64,000 nucleotides of DNA. It comes from UBA2357 sp002344625 (GTDB taxonomy: Bacteria > Pseudomonadota > Gammaproteobacteria > Burkholderiales > Rhodocyclaceae). This document shows positions 1-6,941 of this stretch, in pieces (the first letter of the stretch is position 1; every line of letters starts with the position of its first letter). The notes below the pieces were generated by a model, which saw only the letters and a list, made by a program, of their open reading frames with translations, searched no databases and had not been told where the DNA came from. The stretch lies in assembly GCA_937995335.1 (NCBI GenBank), contig CALKIH010000009.1, forward strand, positions 1 through 64,000. The letters run 5' to 3'. Both the position numbers and the translations under genes were made by a program.

Positions 1-125
1 TTCGATGCCGGGCCGAATAGGCCAGCGGCGGATGTGGGAAGTCCCTTTGTAGTCATTCTGCGGCGGTGCCGGAAAACTGGACAGTTGGATAAGCTAAGGC
101 CGCCCGGACAGTTGAGGCATGAAAC

Positions 126-434
126 ATGGGTGTAAAACGCAAGCAGCACAGCGCGCAGTTCAAGGCACAGGTCGCGATGGCGGCGCTGAGTGGGGAGAAG
201 ACGCTGGCCGAGCTGTCGGCCGAGTACGGGGTGCATCCGACGATGATCAGCACCTGGAAGCAGGAGTTGGCGCGCCGGGCGGGGGAGCTGTTCGAGCGCG
301 GCGCGAAGAAGGCCGAGGGCGAGCAGCAGAAGACGATCGACGAGCTGTACCGCCAGCTCGGCCAGCTGAAGGTGGAGCGCGATTTTTTGGCCGGGCAGCC
401 CGCGCTCTCCCGGCTACTGAAAGGCGGGCGATGA
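126..434 (+). CDS. IS3-family transposase OrfA (HTH protein)
   Basis: A 102-residue basic protein with an N-terminal helix-turn-helix of the Tnp_1 type (residues about 5-50, reading KRKQHSAQFKAQVAMAALSG onward) and a C-terminal heptad-like helix that in this family forms a leucine-zipper dimerisation region. OrfA recognises the IS ends. It ends in ATGA shared with the orfB start, and a slippery heptamer at 383-389 lies before its stop, so a fused OrfAB transposase is probably made by -1 frameshifting. Confidence 0.9.
   Translation: MGVKRKQHSAQFKAQVAMAALSGEKTLAELSAEYGVHPTMISTWKQELARRAGELFERGAKKAEGEQQKTIDELYRQLGQLKVERDFLAGQPALSRLLKGGR
383..389 (+). other. Programmed -1 frameshift heptamer (T TTT TTG)
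   Basis: In the orfA frame the codons are GAT TTT TTG, giving the slippery heptamer T TTT TTG. A -1 slip moves ribosomes from the orfA frame into the orfB frame, which is open from upstream of this point to 1264. IS3 elements commonly use such signals to make OrfAB. A downstream stimulatory structure was not modelled. Confidence 0.65.
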
Positions 435-1264
435 TCACGCGGACCAACAGCGAGTTGTCGGTGGCGCGCCAGTGCGCGCTGCTGGACGTGGCGCGAAGCA
501 GTGCCTATTACTGGCCGATGGGCGATTCGGCGGAGGAGTTGGCGTTGGTGCGTCGCATCGACCGCATCTTCACCGATCACCCGGTCTACGGCAGCCGGCG
601 CGTGCAGGCCATGCTTGCGCGCGAGGGCACGGCCGTGGGGCGGCGGCGCATCCGCCGCCTGATGCGCAAGATGGGCCTGTGGGCGGTGGGGCCGCGGCGC
701 AACAGCAGTCGGCCGCATCCGGCGCACCCGGTCTATCCGTATCTGCTGCGGGGGCTCAAGATCGATCGTCCCAACCACGTGTGGGCGACCGACATCACCT
801 ACATCCCGATGGCTAAGGGCTTTCTGTACCTGGTGGCGATCCTCGATTGGGCCACCCGCCGGGTGCTCGCCTGGCGGCTGTCGAACACGCTCACGACGGA
901 CTTCTGCGTGGCCGCGCTCGAGGAGGCGATCGCGCGCTACGGCGTGCCCGAGATCTTCAATACCGACCAGGGTAGCCAGTTCACCGCGGAGGCCTTCACG
1001 GGCGTGCTCAAGGGCCACGGCATCCGCATCAGCATGGACGGGCGCGGCCGGTGCCATGACAACATCTTCGTCGAGCGGTTGTGGTGGACGGTCAAGCACG
1101 AGTGGGTCTATCTGCGCCCGTGCGCCGACGGTCGCGAGCAGAAGGCCAGCCTCTCGGCCTGCTTCGACTGGTACAACCGGCGCCGGCCGCATCAGGCGCT
1201 GGGCTGGCAGACGCCCGACGAGGCGTACTTCGGCCAACAGGAGGCCGCCCTGCGGGCGGCCTGA
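431..1264 (+). CDS. IS3-family transposase OrfB (DDE catalytic domain)
   Basis: About 277 residues from the ATG at 431 that overlaps the orfA stop. An N-terminal HTH_21-type segment is followed by the rve integrase core. The DDE triad is visible: Asp in ATDITYIP, Asp in FNTDQGSQF, and Glu in NIFVERLWWTVKHE. The C-terminal YNRRRPHQALG motif is typical of the family. The gene is complete and shows no inactivating change, so the element may be functional, most likely as an OrfAB fusion made at the slippery site at 383-389. Confidence 0.92.
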   Translation: MITRTNSELSVARQCALLDVARSSAYYWPMGDSAEELALVRRIDRIFTDHPVYGSRRVQAMLAREGTAVGRRRIRRLMRKMGLWAVGPRRNSSRPHPAHPVYPYLLRGLKIDRPNHVWATDITYIPMAKGFLYLVAILDWATRRVLAWRLSNTLTTDFCVAALEEAIARYGVPEIFNTDQGSQFTAEAFTGVLKGHGIRISMDGRGRCHDNIFVERLWWTVKHEWVYLRPCADGREQKASLSACFDWYNRRRPHQALGWQTPDEAYFGQQEAALRAA

Positions 1265-1278
1265 GAACAGCAAGGGGA

Positions 1279-1385
1279 CGCTGTGGATTTGTGGACAATT
1301 CGCCTGCGGCGAACTGGGGCACTTGCCGTGGAAAAGTCTGACGACTTTCCCACCGCGCGCCCCTTTGCCCACAAGCTCCACAGCG
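1279..1385. repeat. Large imperfect palindrome between orfB and IS right end
   Basis: Outer arms CGCTGTGGA (1279-1287) and TCCACAGCG (1377-1385) are exact inverted copies. Inner arms GTGGAAAAGTC (1328-1338) and GACTTTCCCAC (1343-1353) pair with one mismatch around a TGAC loop, and GGGGC/GCCCC pairs lie between them. The 107-nt stretch could extrude as a cruciform or fold in RNA. It has no coding capacity that I support. It may be the trace of an older, nested mobile element. Confidence 0.6.
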
Positions 1386-1489
1386 CTCGTGCCAATTTGA
1401 ATAAAATCCGGGAAAGTCAAAACCAACCCCCGGCCACCGGCCTTAGCTTATTTCGACCCGGTAGCTGTCCAGACCACCGGAGCCACCGC

Positions 1490-1537
1490 ATTCAAGCCGA
1501 CGCCGCTTCGCGGCGCGGCTTAATTCAGGCGTTGGGC
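1490..1537 (+). repeat. attC site 1 (integron recombination site), 5' part missing
   Basis: The hairpin AAGCCG-A-CGCCG / CGGCGCGGCTT, with an unpaired A and a CTTCG loop, ends in the core site GTTGGGC (1531-1537), which matches the GTTRRRY crossover consensus. The stem resembles attC sites of aadA-type class 1 integron cassettes. The expected left core (RYYYAAC) is not found; the IS right end lies about 20 nt upstream, so that half was probably lost in the insertion or a later deletion. Confidence 0.72.
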
Positions 1538-1558
1538 AGCATCAGGAGCCGTTGTCAC

Positions 1559-2191
1559 ATGACGTCGATTTCTGGATCAACAATTGCGAAAGCGAGGTTC
1601 TTCCTCGACTGTGCTGATGAAGCCGGAACGAATGAGCGAGTGTCATTTTGCAATCACCTTGAAGCCGCGATTGTCTTCACACGAAGTGTCACGTTTCACC
1701 TTCAGAAGGAATTTGCAAATCGCCCAGAGTTCGCCAACTGGTACGCGGAGCACCAGAAGGCACTTGCTCAGAATCGACTTGCCCGCTTTCTTCTTGAGCA
1801 ACGAAACTACGTACTGAAAGAAGGCCCGATTGCCACACACCGAGTAATACAAATGACCGTTACGGCCTCTGTTCATGTGTCATGCTCGGCGACCATTACC
1901 GTTATACGTGGGGCGCCTTGGTATCGGAGGTCTCTCCGAATTCTCTGGGAAGATGCAACATACCCCTTGAGGGAAAGGCTTCACCGCTTTCGAGAAGAGC
2001 GGCACCAGGCAAGAGCTAAAAAGCTTATTAAGCAAAACAGTCCGCCGGATACCACGCGCGATGACATCTACTTTTCACACGACGAATGGAAGTCTGAACC
2101 GGCAATAGACCTTGTCCGCCGGCTGCTCAGTGAACTCGAAGTCATCGTCCGGCAGGCTGAGCAGAAGTTCATTCTTGCTGAAGCGGTCTGA
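1559..2191 (+). CDS. Integron cassette protein, possibly HEPN-like helical domain
   Basis: A 210-residue predicted protein starting 22 nt after the crossover site of attC1, as expected for a cassette gene. It is predominantly helical, with a segment (about residues 30-90) rich in patterns such as AAIVFTRSVTFHLQKEF and ARFLLEQRNYVLKEG. Several HEPN-superfamily hypothetical proteins have a similar AA..VTF.LQKEF.....RN arrangement, but the usual RX4-6H histidine is absent here. No function can be assigned. Base composition is clearly lower in GC than the flanking core genes, which fits acquisition as a cassette. Confidence 0.6.
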   Translation: MTSISGSTIAKARFFLDCADEAGTNERVSFCNHLEAAIVFTRSVTFHLQKEFANRPEFANWYAEHQKALAQNRLARFLLEQRNYVLKEGPIATHRVIQMTVTASVHVSCSATITVIRGAPWYRRSLRILWEDATYPLRERLHRFREERHQARAKKLIKQNSPPDTTRDDIYFSHDEWKSEPAIDLVRRLLSELEVIVRQAEQKFILAEAV

Positions 2192-2201
2192 GGAATAGCA
2201 C

Positions 2202-2396
2202 GTGGCTGAGGGGATAACATTATTTATCGTAGGTCTGTTGATCTATGCAGGCCTTTTGACAGTGCAGAAAATTTGCCAAAAATCCTCTTGGAGAAGACTG
2301 TTTCAAAAAGGAGACCCGTGGTTTGTTATCAATTTACCCATCTCAGTTGTCGTGGCAATTCCCGTTTCACGAAGTATCACAAATTTCTTCATGTGA
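2202..2396 (+). CDS. Small two-helix membrane protein in cassette
   Basis: A GTG-started ORF of 64 residues, 10 nt after the preceding gene and in the same cassette. Hydrophobic stretches at about residues 4-20 (ITLFIVGLLIYAGLLTV) and 40-56 (FVINLPISVVVAIPV) predict two membrane helices separated by a basic loop. It is unrecognised. The tight spacing suggests co-translation with the upstream cassette ORF; possible roles include an accessory membrane partner. The GTG start has only weak SD support. Confidence 0.45.
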   Translation: MAEGITLFIVGLLIYAGLLTVQKICQKSSWRRLFQKGDPWFVINLPISVVVAIPVSRSITNFFM

Positions 2397-2414
2397 TTCG
2401 TCAGATTATCTTTT

Positions 2415-2484
2415 GCCCAACCCATCATTGCACCGGACGCTGCGCGATAAAGCCGCGCAGCGCCGGTGAATTTAGACGTTAGGG
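2415..2484 (+). repeat. attC site 2
   Basis: A left core GCCCAAC (2415-2421, consensus RYYYAAC) and a right core GTTAGGG (2478-2484, consensus GTTRRRY with the last base deviating) flank a near-perfect hairpin CCGG-A-CGCTGCGCG / CGCGCAGCG-CCGG. The stem carries the single unpaired A that sets strand polarity in attC sites. The length of about 70 nt is in the normal range. This is the best-formed of the three sites. Confidence 0.82.
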
Positions 2485-2491
2485 GGCTTGT

Positions 2492-2839
2492 GTGGATTGG
2501 TCGCAACTCGACGACGAGCAACTGCTTGGTGCCTACTGCTCATTGATGGCTGAGTTGAAAGACCGTGGAGTTGTGCGTAGCTCAAACAATCCCGTCGCTG
2601 ACTACACCGAGACTCTTGTTTCCCGTGCCCTCGGACTGTCCTTTGAGTCGCAGTCTCAAGCCGGGTATGACGCTCGTGGCGCTGACGGCACCAGATACCA
2701 AATCAAGGGGCGCAGGCTCACGTCCCACAACAAATCAACTCAGCTCAGCGCCCTTCGCAACTTGGCCAATCGTCCCTTCGACACTTTAGCGGCTGTCGCA
2801 TACTCGCAAGCGCGGAAAGATGATAGCCATCATGCCTGA
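2492..2839 (+). CDS. Cassette protein with PD-(D/E)XK-like motif, possibly 3'-truncated
   Basis: A GTG-started protein of 115 residues beginning 8 nt after attC2. Residues about 60-75 read YDARGADGTRYQIKGRR, a D...(E/Q)xK pattern that resembles the core of PD-(D/E)XK nuclease-like hypothetical proteins. The C-terminus stops abruptly after ARKDDSHHA inside the next attC-like site, which suggests that the original cassette end was rearranged. Substrate and role are unknown; restriction or defence functions are common for this fold but not shown here. Confidence 0.55.
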   Translation: MDWSQLDDEQLLGAYCSLMAELKDRGVVRSSNNPVADYTETLVSRALGLSFESQSQAGYDARGADGTRYQIKGRRLTSHNKSTQLSALRNLANRPFDTLAAVAYSQARKDDSHHA

Positions 2840-2882
2840 CAATTCCCGGACGCGCTAAAGCGCGCCGGTTAATTCCTTAGGC
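2834..2882 (+). repeat. Degenerate attC site 3
   Basis: GCCTGAC (2834-2840) and CTTAGGC (2876-2882) stand where RYYYAAC and GTTRRRY are expected, each with one deviating base. Between them CCGG-A-CGCGC and GCGCGCCGG form a hairpin with an unpaired A and a TAAA loop, flanked by AATT/TTAATT. At 49 nt it is short. The loss of the G in the crossover triplet suggests an inactive site that froze the downstream vapBC pair in place. Confidence 0.6.
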
Positions 2883-2902
2883 ATCGTTGCCCCCAGCGTT
2901 CG

Positions 2903-2937
2903 TTGTCAACTTCCTCCCTTCGGCGTAGGATTCCTAC
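2903..2937 (+). promoter_or_regulatory. vapBC promoter with overlapping operator
   Basis: A -35 hexamer TTGTCA (2903-2908) and a -10 hexamer TAGGAT (2926-2931) are spaced by 17 nt. The -10 lies inside the palindrome GTAGGA-T-TCCTAC (2925-2937). An operator in this position would let the VapBC complex repress its own transcription, the usual mode for this family. Transcription should start near 2938, giving a leader of about 27 nt. Confidence 0.6.
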
Positions 2938-2964
2938 TATCGATTCTTACTTTGTGGGGCTACT

Positions 2965-3252
2965 ATGCTCGTAACTGAGAAGGGGCAAGTCACGATCCCC
3001 AAGCACATTCGGATAGCCGCCGGCGTCACACCCGGCAGCGAAGTTGTTTTCAGCCTTGATGGAAGCAAGATCATCATTACGCCCGTCGGAACCAACGTCA
3101 AGGATGACCGCCGAGCCAAGTTGCAAGCGGCTGCGGCACGGGTCCGCGACAGCTTGAACTCTGAGTTCAAGCAACTCAGTGCCGACGAGATCATGAGCTT
3201 TATCCGAGGGAACGAACCCGTCAAGAGTTCCACCCGCCGTGGCCGCCGCTAG
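2965..3252 (+). CDS. vapB: AbrB/SpoVT-type antitoxin (VapB)
   Basis: A 95-residue protein with an N-terminal swapped-hairpin AbrB domain (residues about 1-45, with VTEKGQVTIPKHIRIAAGV and GSEVVFSLDG). The C-terminal tail rich in Arg, Ser and Glu would bind and block the toxin. The gene overlaps the downstream PIN-domain gene by 14 nt, the normal antitoxin-toxin layout. The DNA-binding domain probably recognises the palindrome at 2925-2937. Confidence 0.85.
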   Translation: MLVTEKGQVTIPKHIRIAAGVTPGSEVVFSLDGSKIIITPVGTNVKDDRRAKLQAAAARVRDSLNSEFKQLSADEIMSFIRGNEPVKSSTRRGRR

Positions 3253-3676
3253 TCTGGCCACCTACGACGGCACGGCCGGAACGCTCGTAGACACGAACAT
3301 CTGGGTTGATTGCATCGATGAAGCCAGTCCGTGGCACGACTGGGCCGTGGAGCAACTTCAGGCTTGCAGCGAGCGGTCTCCGCTGCACGTCAATATCGTG
3401 ATCTATTCGGAGTTGCTCATTCCTGGGCCAGATGTTGGTGCGCTCGATGCGCTACTGGACGTTTATGACACGCTGAGGACCCCGCTGCCTTGGGCGGCCG
3501 CATCGCTCACAGCCGCGGCATATGTGCTGTATCGACAACGCGGAGGGGCGAAGCAGAAGCCGCTGCCTGACTTCTTCATTGGTGCTCACGCGGCTGTCTC
3601 CAACCTGAGCGTACTGTCCCGGGATCCGAGGCCCTACAAGAGCTACTTTGCTCGCCTAGTGGTTGTTGCACCGTGA
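3239..3676 (+). CDS. vapC: PIN-domain toxin (VapC)
   Basis: A GTG-started 145-residue PIN-domain protein, predicted Mg-dependent endoribonuclease. Acidic residues expected at the active site are present: Asp18 (LVDTNIWVD), Glu58 (YSELL) and Asp111 (PDFFIGAHA). Some VapC toxins cut tRNA or rRNA; the target here is unknown. Coupling to vapB by overlap indicates one transcript. Its place just beyond a cassette array fits the common use of toxin-antitoxin pairs to stabilise such arrays. Confidence 0.87.
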   Translation: MAAASLATYDGTAGTLVDTNIWVDCIDEASPWHDWAVEQLQACSERSPLHVNIVIYSELLIPGPDVGALDALLDVYDTLRTPLPWAAASLTAAAYVLYRQRGGAKQKPLPDFFIGAHAAVSNLSVLSRDPRPYKSYFARLVVVAP

Positions 3677-3698
3677 CCCAGGGCAATTCGCATGAATC

Positions 3699-3855
3699 TT
3701 ATATAAGACCGAGCAACTCAGCGCGATAGGCGTCGGAGGTGGCCGCAATGAGTCGGCGCACCTTGAGCCCGCCCTTGCGTTTGACGGGATCGAGCCGAAT
3801 GAGATTCAAGGCGAACCCGCGTGCAATCGACCACCCACTTCTGCGGCAGGCCTAC
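3699..3855 (-). pseudogene. C-terminal remnant of an ISAs1-family transposase
   Basis: The minus strand reads, up to a TAA at 3699-3701, a segment including GFALNLIRLDPVKRKGG and LKVRRLIAATSDAYRAELL, which matches the conserved C-terminal end of ISAs1-type transposases (ALNLLR...K.G.K.KR..A..D..YL..VL). Upstream in that frame a TAG appears after roughly 45 codons, and the rest of the gene is gone. It records an old insertion between the vapBC pair and the VOC gene. Confidence 0.65.
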
Positions 3856-3886
3856 TTGACGGGGAAGCTTACGCCTGGAGCCATGC

Positions 3887-4228
3887 ATGCCACTGACGAT
3901 CCTTCTTCGCTGCCGAGATCTCGAAGATACCCGCCGGTTCTACCAATCGGCACTCGGTTTCGATGTCCGCGACGCGGATGGGGGAACACTCGTCGCCGAG
4001 CATCATGGCGGGGCGCTCATCTTTACGTCTGATGACCTCTGGGACGGCCCGCCCGGTTTTTCCGGTACGCTCTACTTTACGGTTCCGGATGCGGAAAGCT
4101 ACTTCGCAGTCGTCAAACACAAGGTTGCCGTTGCCTGGCCTCTCCAGGAGATGTCGTACGGCTCGCGCGAGTTCGGTATCAAGGATTGCAATGGCTATTT
4201 CTTGGCCTTTCAACAACAGGGCGGGTAG
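3887..4228 (+). CDS. VOC (glyoxalase/bleomycin-resistance) family protein
   Basis: A 113-residue single-module vicinal-oxygen-chelate protein. The paired beta-alpha-beta-beta-beta repeats can be followed from LTILLRCRDLEDTRRFYQSAL to the terminal FGIKDCNGYFLAF. Members isomerise, dioxygenate or bind small molecules, or confer resistance; substrate cannot be inferred. A second ATG lies four nucleotides upstream in another frame. The gene sits just downstream of the transposase remnant, so its promoter region may derive from mobile DNA. Confidence 0.8.
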   Translation: MPLTILLRCRDLEDTRRFYQSALGFDVRDADGGTLVAEHHGGALIFTSDDLWDGPPGFSGTLYFTVPDAESYFAVVKHKVAVAWPLQEMSYGSREFGIKDCNGYFLAFQQQGG

Positions 4229-4254
4229 CGTTCCGCAGCGGAAGGGCTGGGGCA

Positions 4255-5313
4255 ATGAACCGTAAACTCCTTTTCTGTTTGTGGGCCATCGTCGCCTGGA
4301 TCGCACCCGCTGCCATTGCCGGTGCGCTGGGCTGGAAGGGTATCTGGGGATCGTCCAGTGCGTTCGCCGATTACCTGGTACCGGCTCCGGTCGCGGGCGG
4401 TGCTTTTCACCTGCCGTCCTTCATCGCGGTTTCGCTGATCCTGTTCACCCAGCCGTGGGCCGGCAGGCCGGGTGGCGTCGTGCGGGGAATCCTGGTCGCC
4501 GGGGCGCTGGTCGGCGTCGCGACGTTGCTGGACCTCGACAGGCTGCAACTCGCCGCCACGACGGACATGGCTGGCGGCAGGTTCTGGCAGCAGAATCCGG
4601 TCGGCCTGTTCATCTTCACCGATTGTGTGATCGCGCAGTTCTTCGTCGGGGCGCTCGAGGGGCGCTGGCCGGAAAGCATGACGGAGTGGGCTGCGTCGCT
4701 GGTCGTGGCGCTGGCGGTCCCGGCGGCCTATGCCGGTGCGGCATTGCAGGCGGACCCGCGCCAGCATAACCCCTTCGTGTATGGGGGCGCGCGCGAGGGA
4801 GACAGGCGTGGCGACGAGATGGTCTTCTACTACTCGAAGCTGCCCCTGGGGTCGGACGCGTTCCGCCAGGCGGCATCCGCAGTGCTGGCGCAGCATGATC
4901 CACGCATGAACGTGAACGCCGAGGACATTGCGATCCATTTCTACGACAGCCTCGCCACCGCGCAGGCGCAGGACAGGCGTGCCGCACAGTACACCGTGTG
5001 CCTTTACCAGGACGGCACGGCGACGACCTGGAACGCGGGGAGCTTCGACTGCTTCGACATGCACGAGAGCTTTTCCGAGCGCTTCGAGACGGCGTACAAG
5101 GTGCAGGACGCGTCACTGCCGCAGGACGTGCGCATCTGGCGTGCGCATCGCGACGCCTGCGCCGGCCGCAAGCCGTTGGTGGCGCCGGCTGGCATGTACA
5201 TGGACAATCAGGAAGTTCGCGCCTGCGATCCCGAGCGCGCCGAGCGGGCGCGTACCGAACTGCTGAGGCGGTTCGCCGGCGAAGACAGGGTGATCGCCTC
5301 GCTCGGGTCTTGA
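4255..5313 (+). CDS. Hypothetical membrane protein with C-terminal soluble domain
   Basis: A 352-residue protein starting at the ATG preceded by GAAGGGC. Four hydrophobic segments are visible in the first 190 residues (about 5-25, 50-66, 80-100 and 142-160), followed by a soluble domain of about 160 residues with several cysteines (CLYQDG, FDCFDMHE, RDACAGRK, VRACDPE) that could form disulfides if periplasmic. I recognise no family. It stands alone between the VOC gene and rmuC; the composition is like the core genome, so the accessory region probably ends before it. Confidence 0.7.
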   Translation: MNRKLLFCLWAIVAWIAPAAIAGALGWKGIWGSSSAFADYLVPAPVAGGAFHLPSFIAVSLILFTQPWAGRPGGVVRGILVAGALVGVATLLDLDRLQLAATTDMAGGRFWQQNPVGLFIFTDCVIAQFFVGALEGRWPESMTEWAASLVVALAVPAAYAGAALQADPRQHNPFVYGGAREGDRRGDEMVFYYSKLPLGSDAFRQAASAVLAQHDPRMNVNAEDIAIHFYDSLATAQAQDRRAAQYTVCLYQDGTATTWNAGSFDCFDMHESFSERFETAYKVQDASLPQDVRIWRAHRDACAGRKPLVAPAGMYMDNQEVRACDPERAERARTELLRRFAGEDRVIASLGS

Positions 5314-5508
5314 TGGCGCATCGCGGGAGGCGCATTGGGGGCGGCGAGGAACCATGATCAGGCTGCGCGTGACATACGCCATCCAGCCTGTGCCATTTAA
5401 TCGATGAGCTTCCCCACCGGCTACATCCGCCCATTGCCTGCGCCGATACCGCCCCCGCTGTGAGAAGATTGCGCGCCCGTTGTGGGAGGGCGGTGATCGG
5501 GAGGGTGG

Positions 5509-6933
5509 ATGTCGGTATTGCAGCAGATGAGCGCGTTCGAGCTGGGTCTAGCCGCCGCGGCCTTGGCGGTGCTGGTCGTATTGATGTTTCTGATGATGGT
5601 CGCGGTGCGCCTGCGGCGGCTCGAGGCAGAATTGCCGCTGCTGCTGGCCGCGCAGCAGCGGACGCTGCTCGAAGATCTGCATGCCGGTCTCGAGCGCCAG
5701 ACCGACCGCCAGTTCGGCCACGCCGAGAGTGCGTCGGAGCGTTTGCGCGCCGGGGTCGCCGGCGAGGTGCAGAGCAGCCGCGAGGCGTTGTACAAACTGC
5801 ATTCCTCGGTACAGGCACAGCTCGCGGCCCAGCGCCAGGATGTGGGAACGCGCTTCGTCGAGCTTGCCGGTGCGATCAACGGCGCGCATGAACGGCTGCG
5901 CGGCGAACTGTTGCAGCAGGTGCTGACGACGCTGGCGGAGCAGTCGCGCGCCGATCGCGAGTTGCTGCAGGCGGGGTTGCAGCAGGCCTCGGCGCTGCTC
6001 ACGAGCGGCACCGAGGCGTTGTCGCGGACCATCAACGAGCGGCTGGAGGCGATCGGCGGGCATGTCGATCAGCGCCTGAACGAGGGCTTCCGCCAGACCA
6101 ACGAAACCTTTGCCAATGTGATGGCGCGGCTTGCGACCATCGACGAGGCGCAGCGGAAGATCGACGGGCTCACCACCAATGTGGTGAGTCTCCAGGAGCT
6201 TCTGGGCGACAAGCGCGCGCGCGGAGCGTTCGGCGAGGTGCAGCTCGAGGCCTTGATCCGCAATGCGCTGCCACCGGACGCCTACCAGTTTCAGGCCACG
6301 CTGCCCAATGGCAGCCGGGTCGACTGCCTGTTGCGCCTGCCCGAGCCGACCGGGCTGGTGGGGGTCGACGCCAAGTTTCCGCTCGAAAATTATCACCGCA
6401 TGCTCGATCCGGTAGTCGCCGAGGCCGATCGACGCGCAGCCCAAGGCGCATTCCGTGCCGATGTGCGCCGCCATATCGACGCGATTGCGAGCAAGTACGT
6501 CCTGCCCGAGGTGACCTCGGACGGCGCGGTGATGTTCGTGCCGGCCGAAGCGGTGTTCGCCGAGATTCACGCGAGTCATCCCGAATTGGTGGCGTACGGC
6601 CAGGCCAGGCGGGTATGGATCGTGTCGCCGACCACGTTGATGGCGGTGTTGAACACCGCCCGGGCGGTGCTCAAGGATGTCGAGACGCAGAAGCAGGTGC
6701 ACGTGATCAAGGATGCGCTGGTCAGGCTCGGGCGCGATTTCAATCGTTTCGACGAGCGCATGAACGCCCTCGCGCGCCATATCGACCAGGCGAGCAAGGA
6801 TGTTCAGGACGTGCAGGTGAGCTCGCGCAAGATCAGCGCGCATTTTCACAAGATCGAGGCGGCCGAGCTCGACGAGTGGAGGCCCGATACCGAGCGGAGC
6901 GGGGCCATTCCGGCGCCGCCGCGGCTGGACTAA
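5509..6933 (+). CDS. rmuC: RmuC-family DNA recombination protein
   Basis: A 474-residue protein with an N-terminal membrane helix (residues about 10-32), a long coiled coil (about 40-190) and a C-terminal PD-(D/E)XK-like RmuC domain, recognisable at RARGAFGEVQLEALI, VDAKFPLENY and FVPAEAVFAEI. E. coli RmuC limits rearrangements at inverted repeats. A strong SD (GGGAGGG) precedes the ATG. Length fits the family. It converges with moaA, the stop codons being 9 nt apart. Confidence 0.93.
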   Translation: MSVLQQMSAFELGLAAAALAVLVVLMFLMMVAVRLRRLEAELPLLLAAQQRTLLEDLHAGLERQTDRQFGHAESASERLRAGVAGEVQSSREALYKLHSSVQAQLAAQRQDVGTRFVELAGAINGAHERLRGELLQQVLTTLAEQSRADRELLQAGLQQASALLTSGTEALSRTINERLEAIGGHVDQRLNEGFRQTNETFANVMARLATIDEAQRKIDGLTTNVVSLQELLGDKRARGAFGEVQLEALIRNALPPDAYQFQATLPNGSRVDCLLRLPEPTGLVGVDAKFPLENYHRMLDPVVAEADRRAAQGAFRADVRRHIDAIASKYVLPEVTSDGAVMFVPAEAVFAEIHASHPELVAYGQARRVWIVSPTTLMAVLNTARAVLKDVETQKQVHVIKDALVRLGRDFNRFDERMNALARHIDQASKDVQDVQVSSRKISAHFHKIEAAELDEWRPDTERSGAIPAPPRLD

Positions 6934-6941
6934 GCGGGGCC

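Larger units (their letters stand above)
78..1471 (+). mobile_element. IS3-family insertion sequence
   Basis: Two overlapping ORFs (orfA, orfB) in the typical IS3 arrangement lie between inverted ends. The left end begins TGGACAG at 78 and carries ATAAGCTAAGG at 89-99. The right end is the inverted counterpart: CCTTAGCTTAT at 1441-1451 and CTGTCCA at 1465-1471. The two blocks are separated by 4 nt at the left and 13 nt at the right, so the inverted repeats are gapped. No convincing 3-4 bp target duplication is visible (AAC before, GAC after). About 175 nt between orfB and the right end are non-coding and contain a large imperfect palindrome. The exact ends are inferred from the inverted repeats. 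Confidence 0.8.

Noticed and set aside
53..1426. 457-codon minus-strand ORF across the IS3 element
   Set aside because: It opposes the intact transposase ORFs with the DDE motif and runs through the inverted ends; composition is that of a mirror frame.
2401..2900. CRISPR-like short repeats among the hairpins
   Set aside because: The hairpins differ in stem sequence, are not regularly spaced and fit attC architecture, so this is not a CRISPR array.
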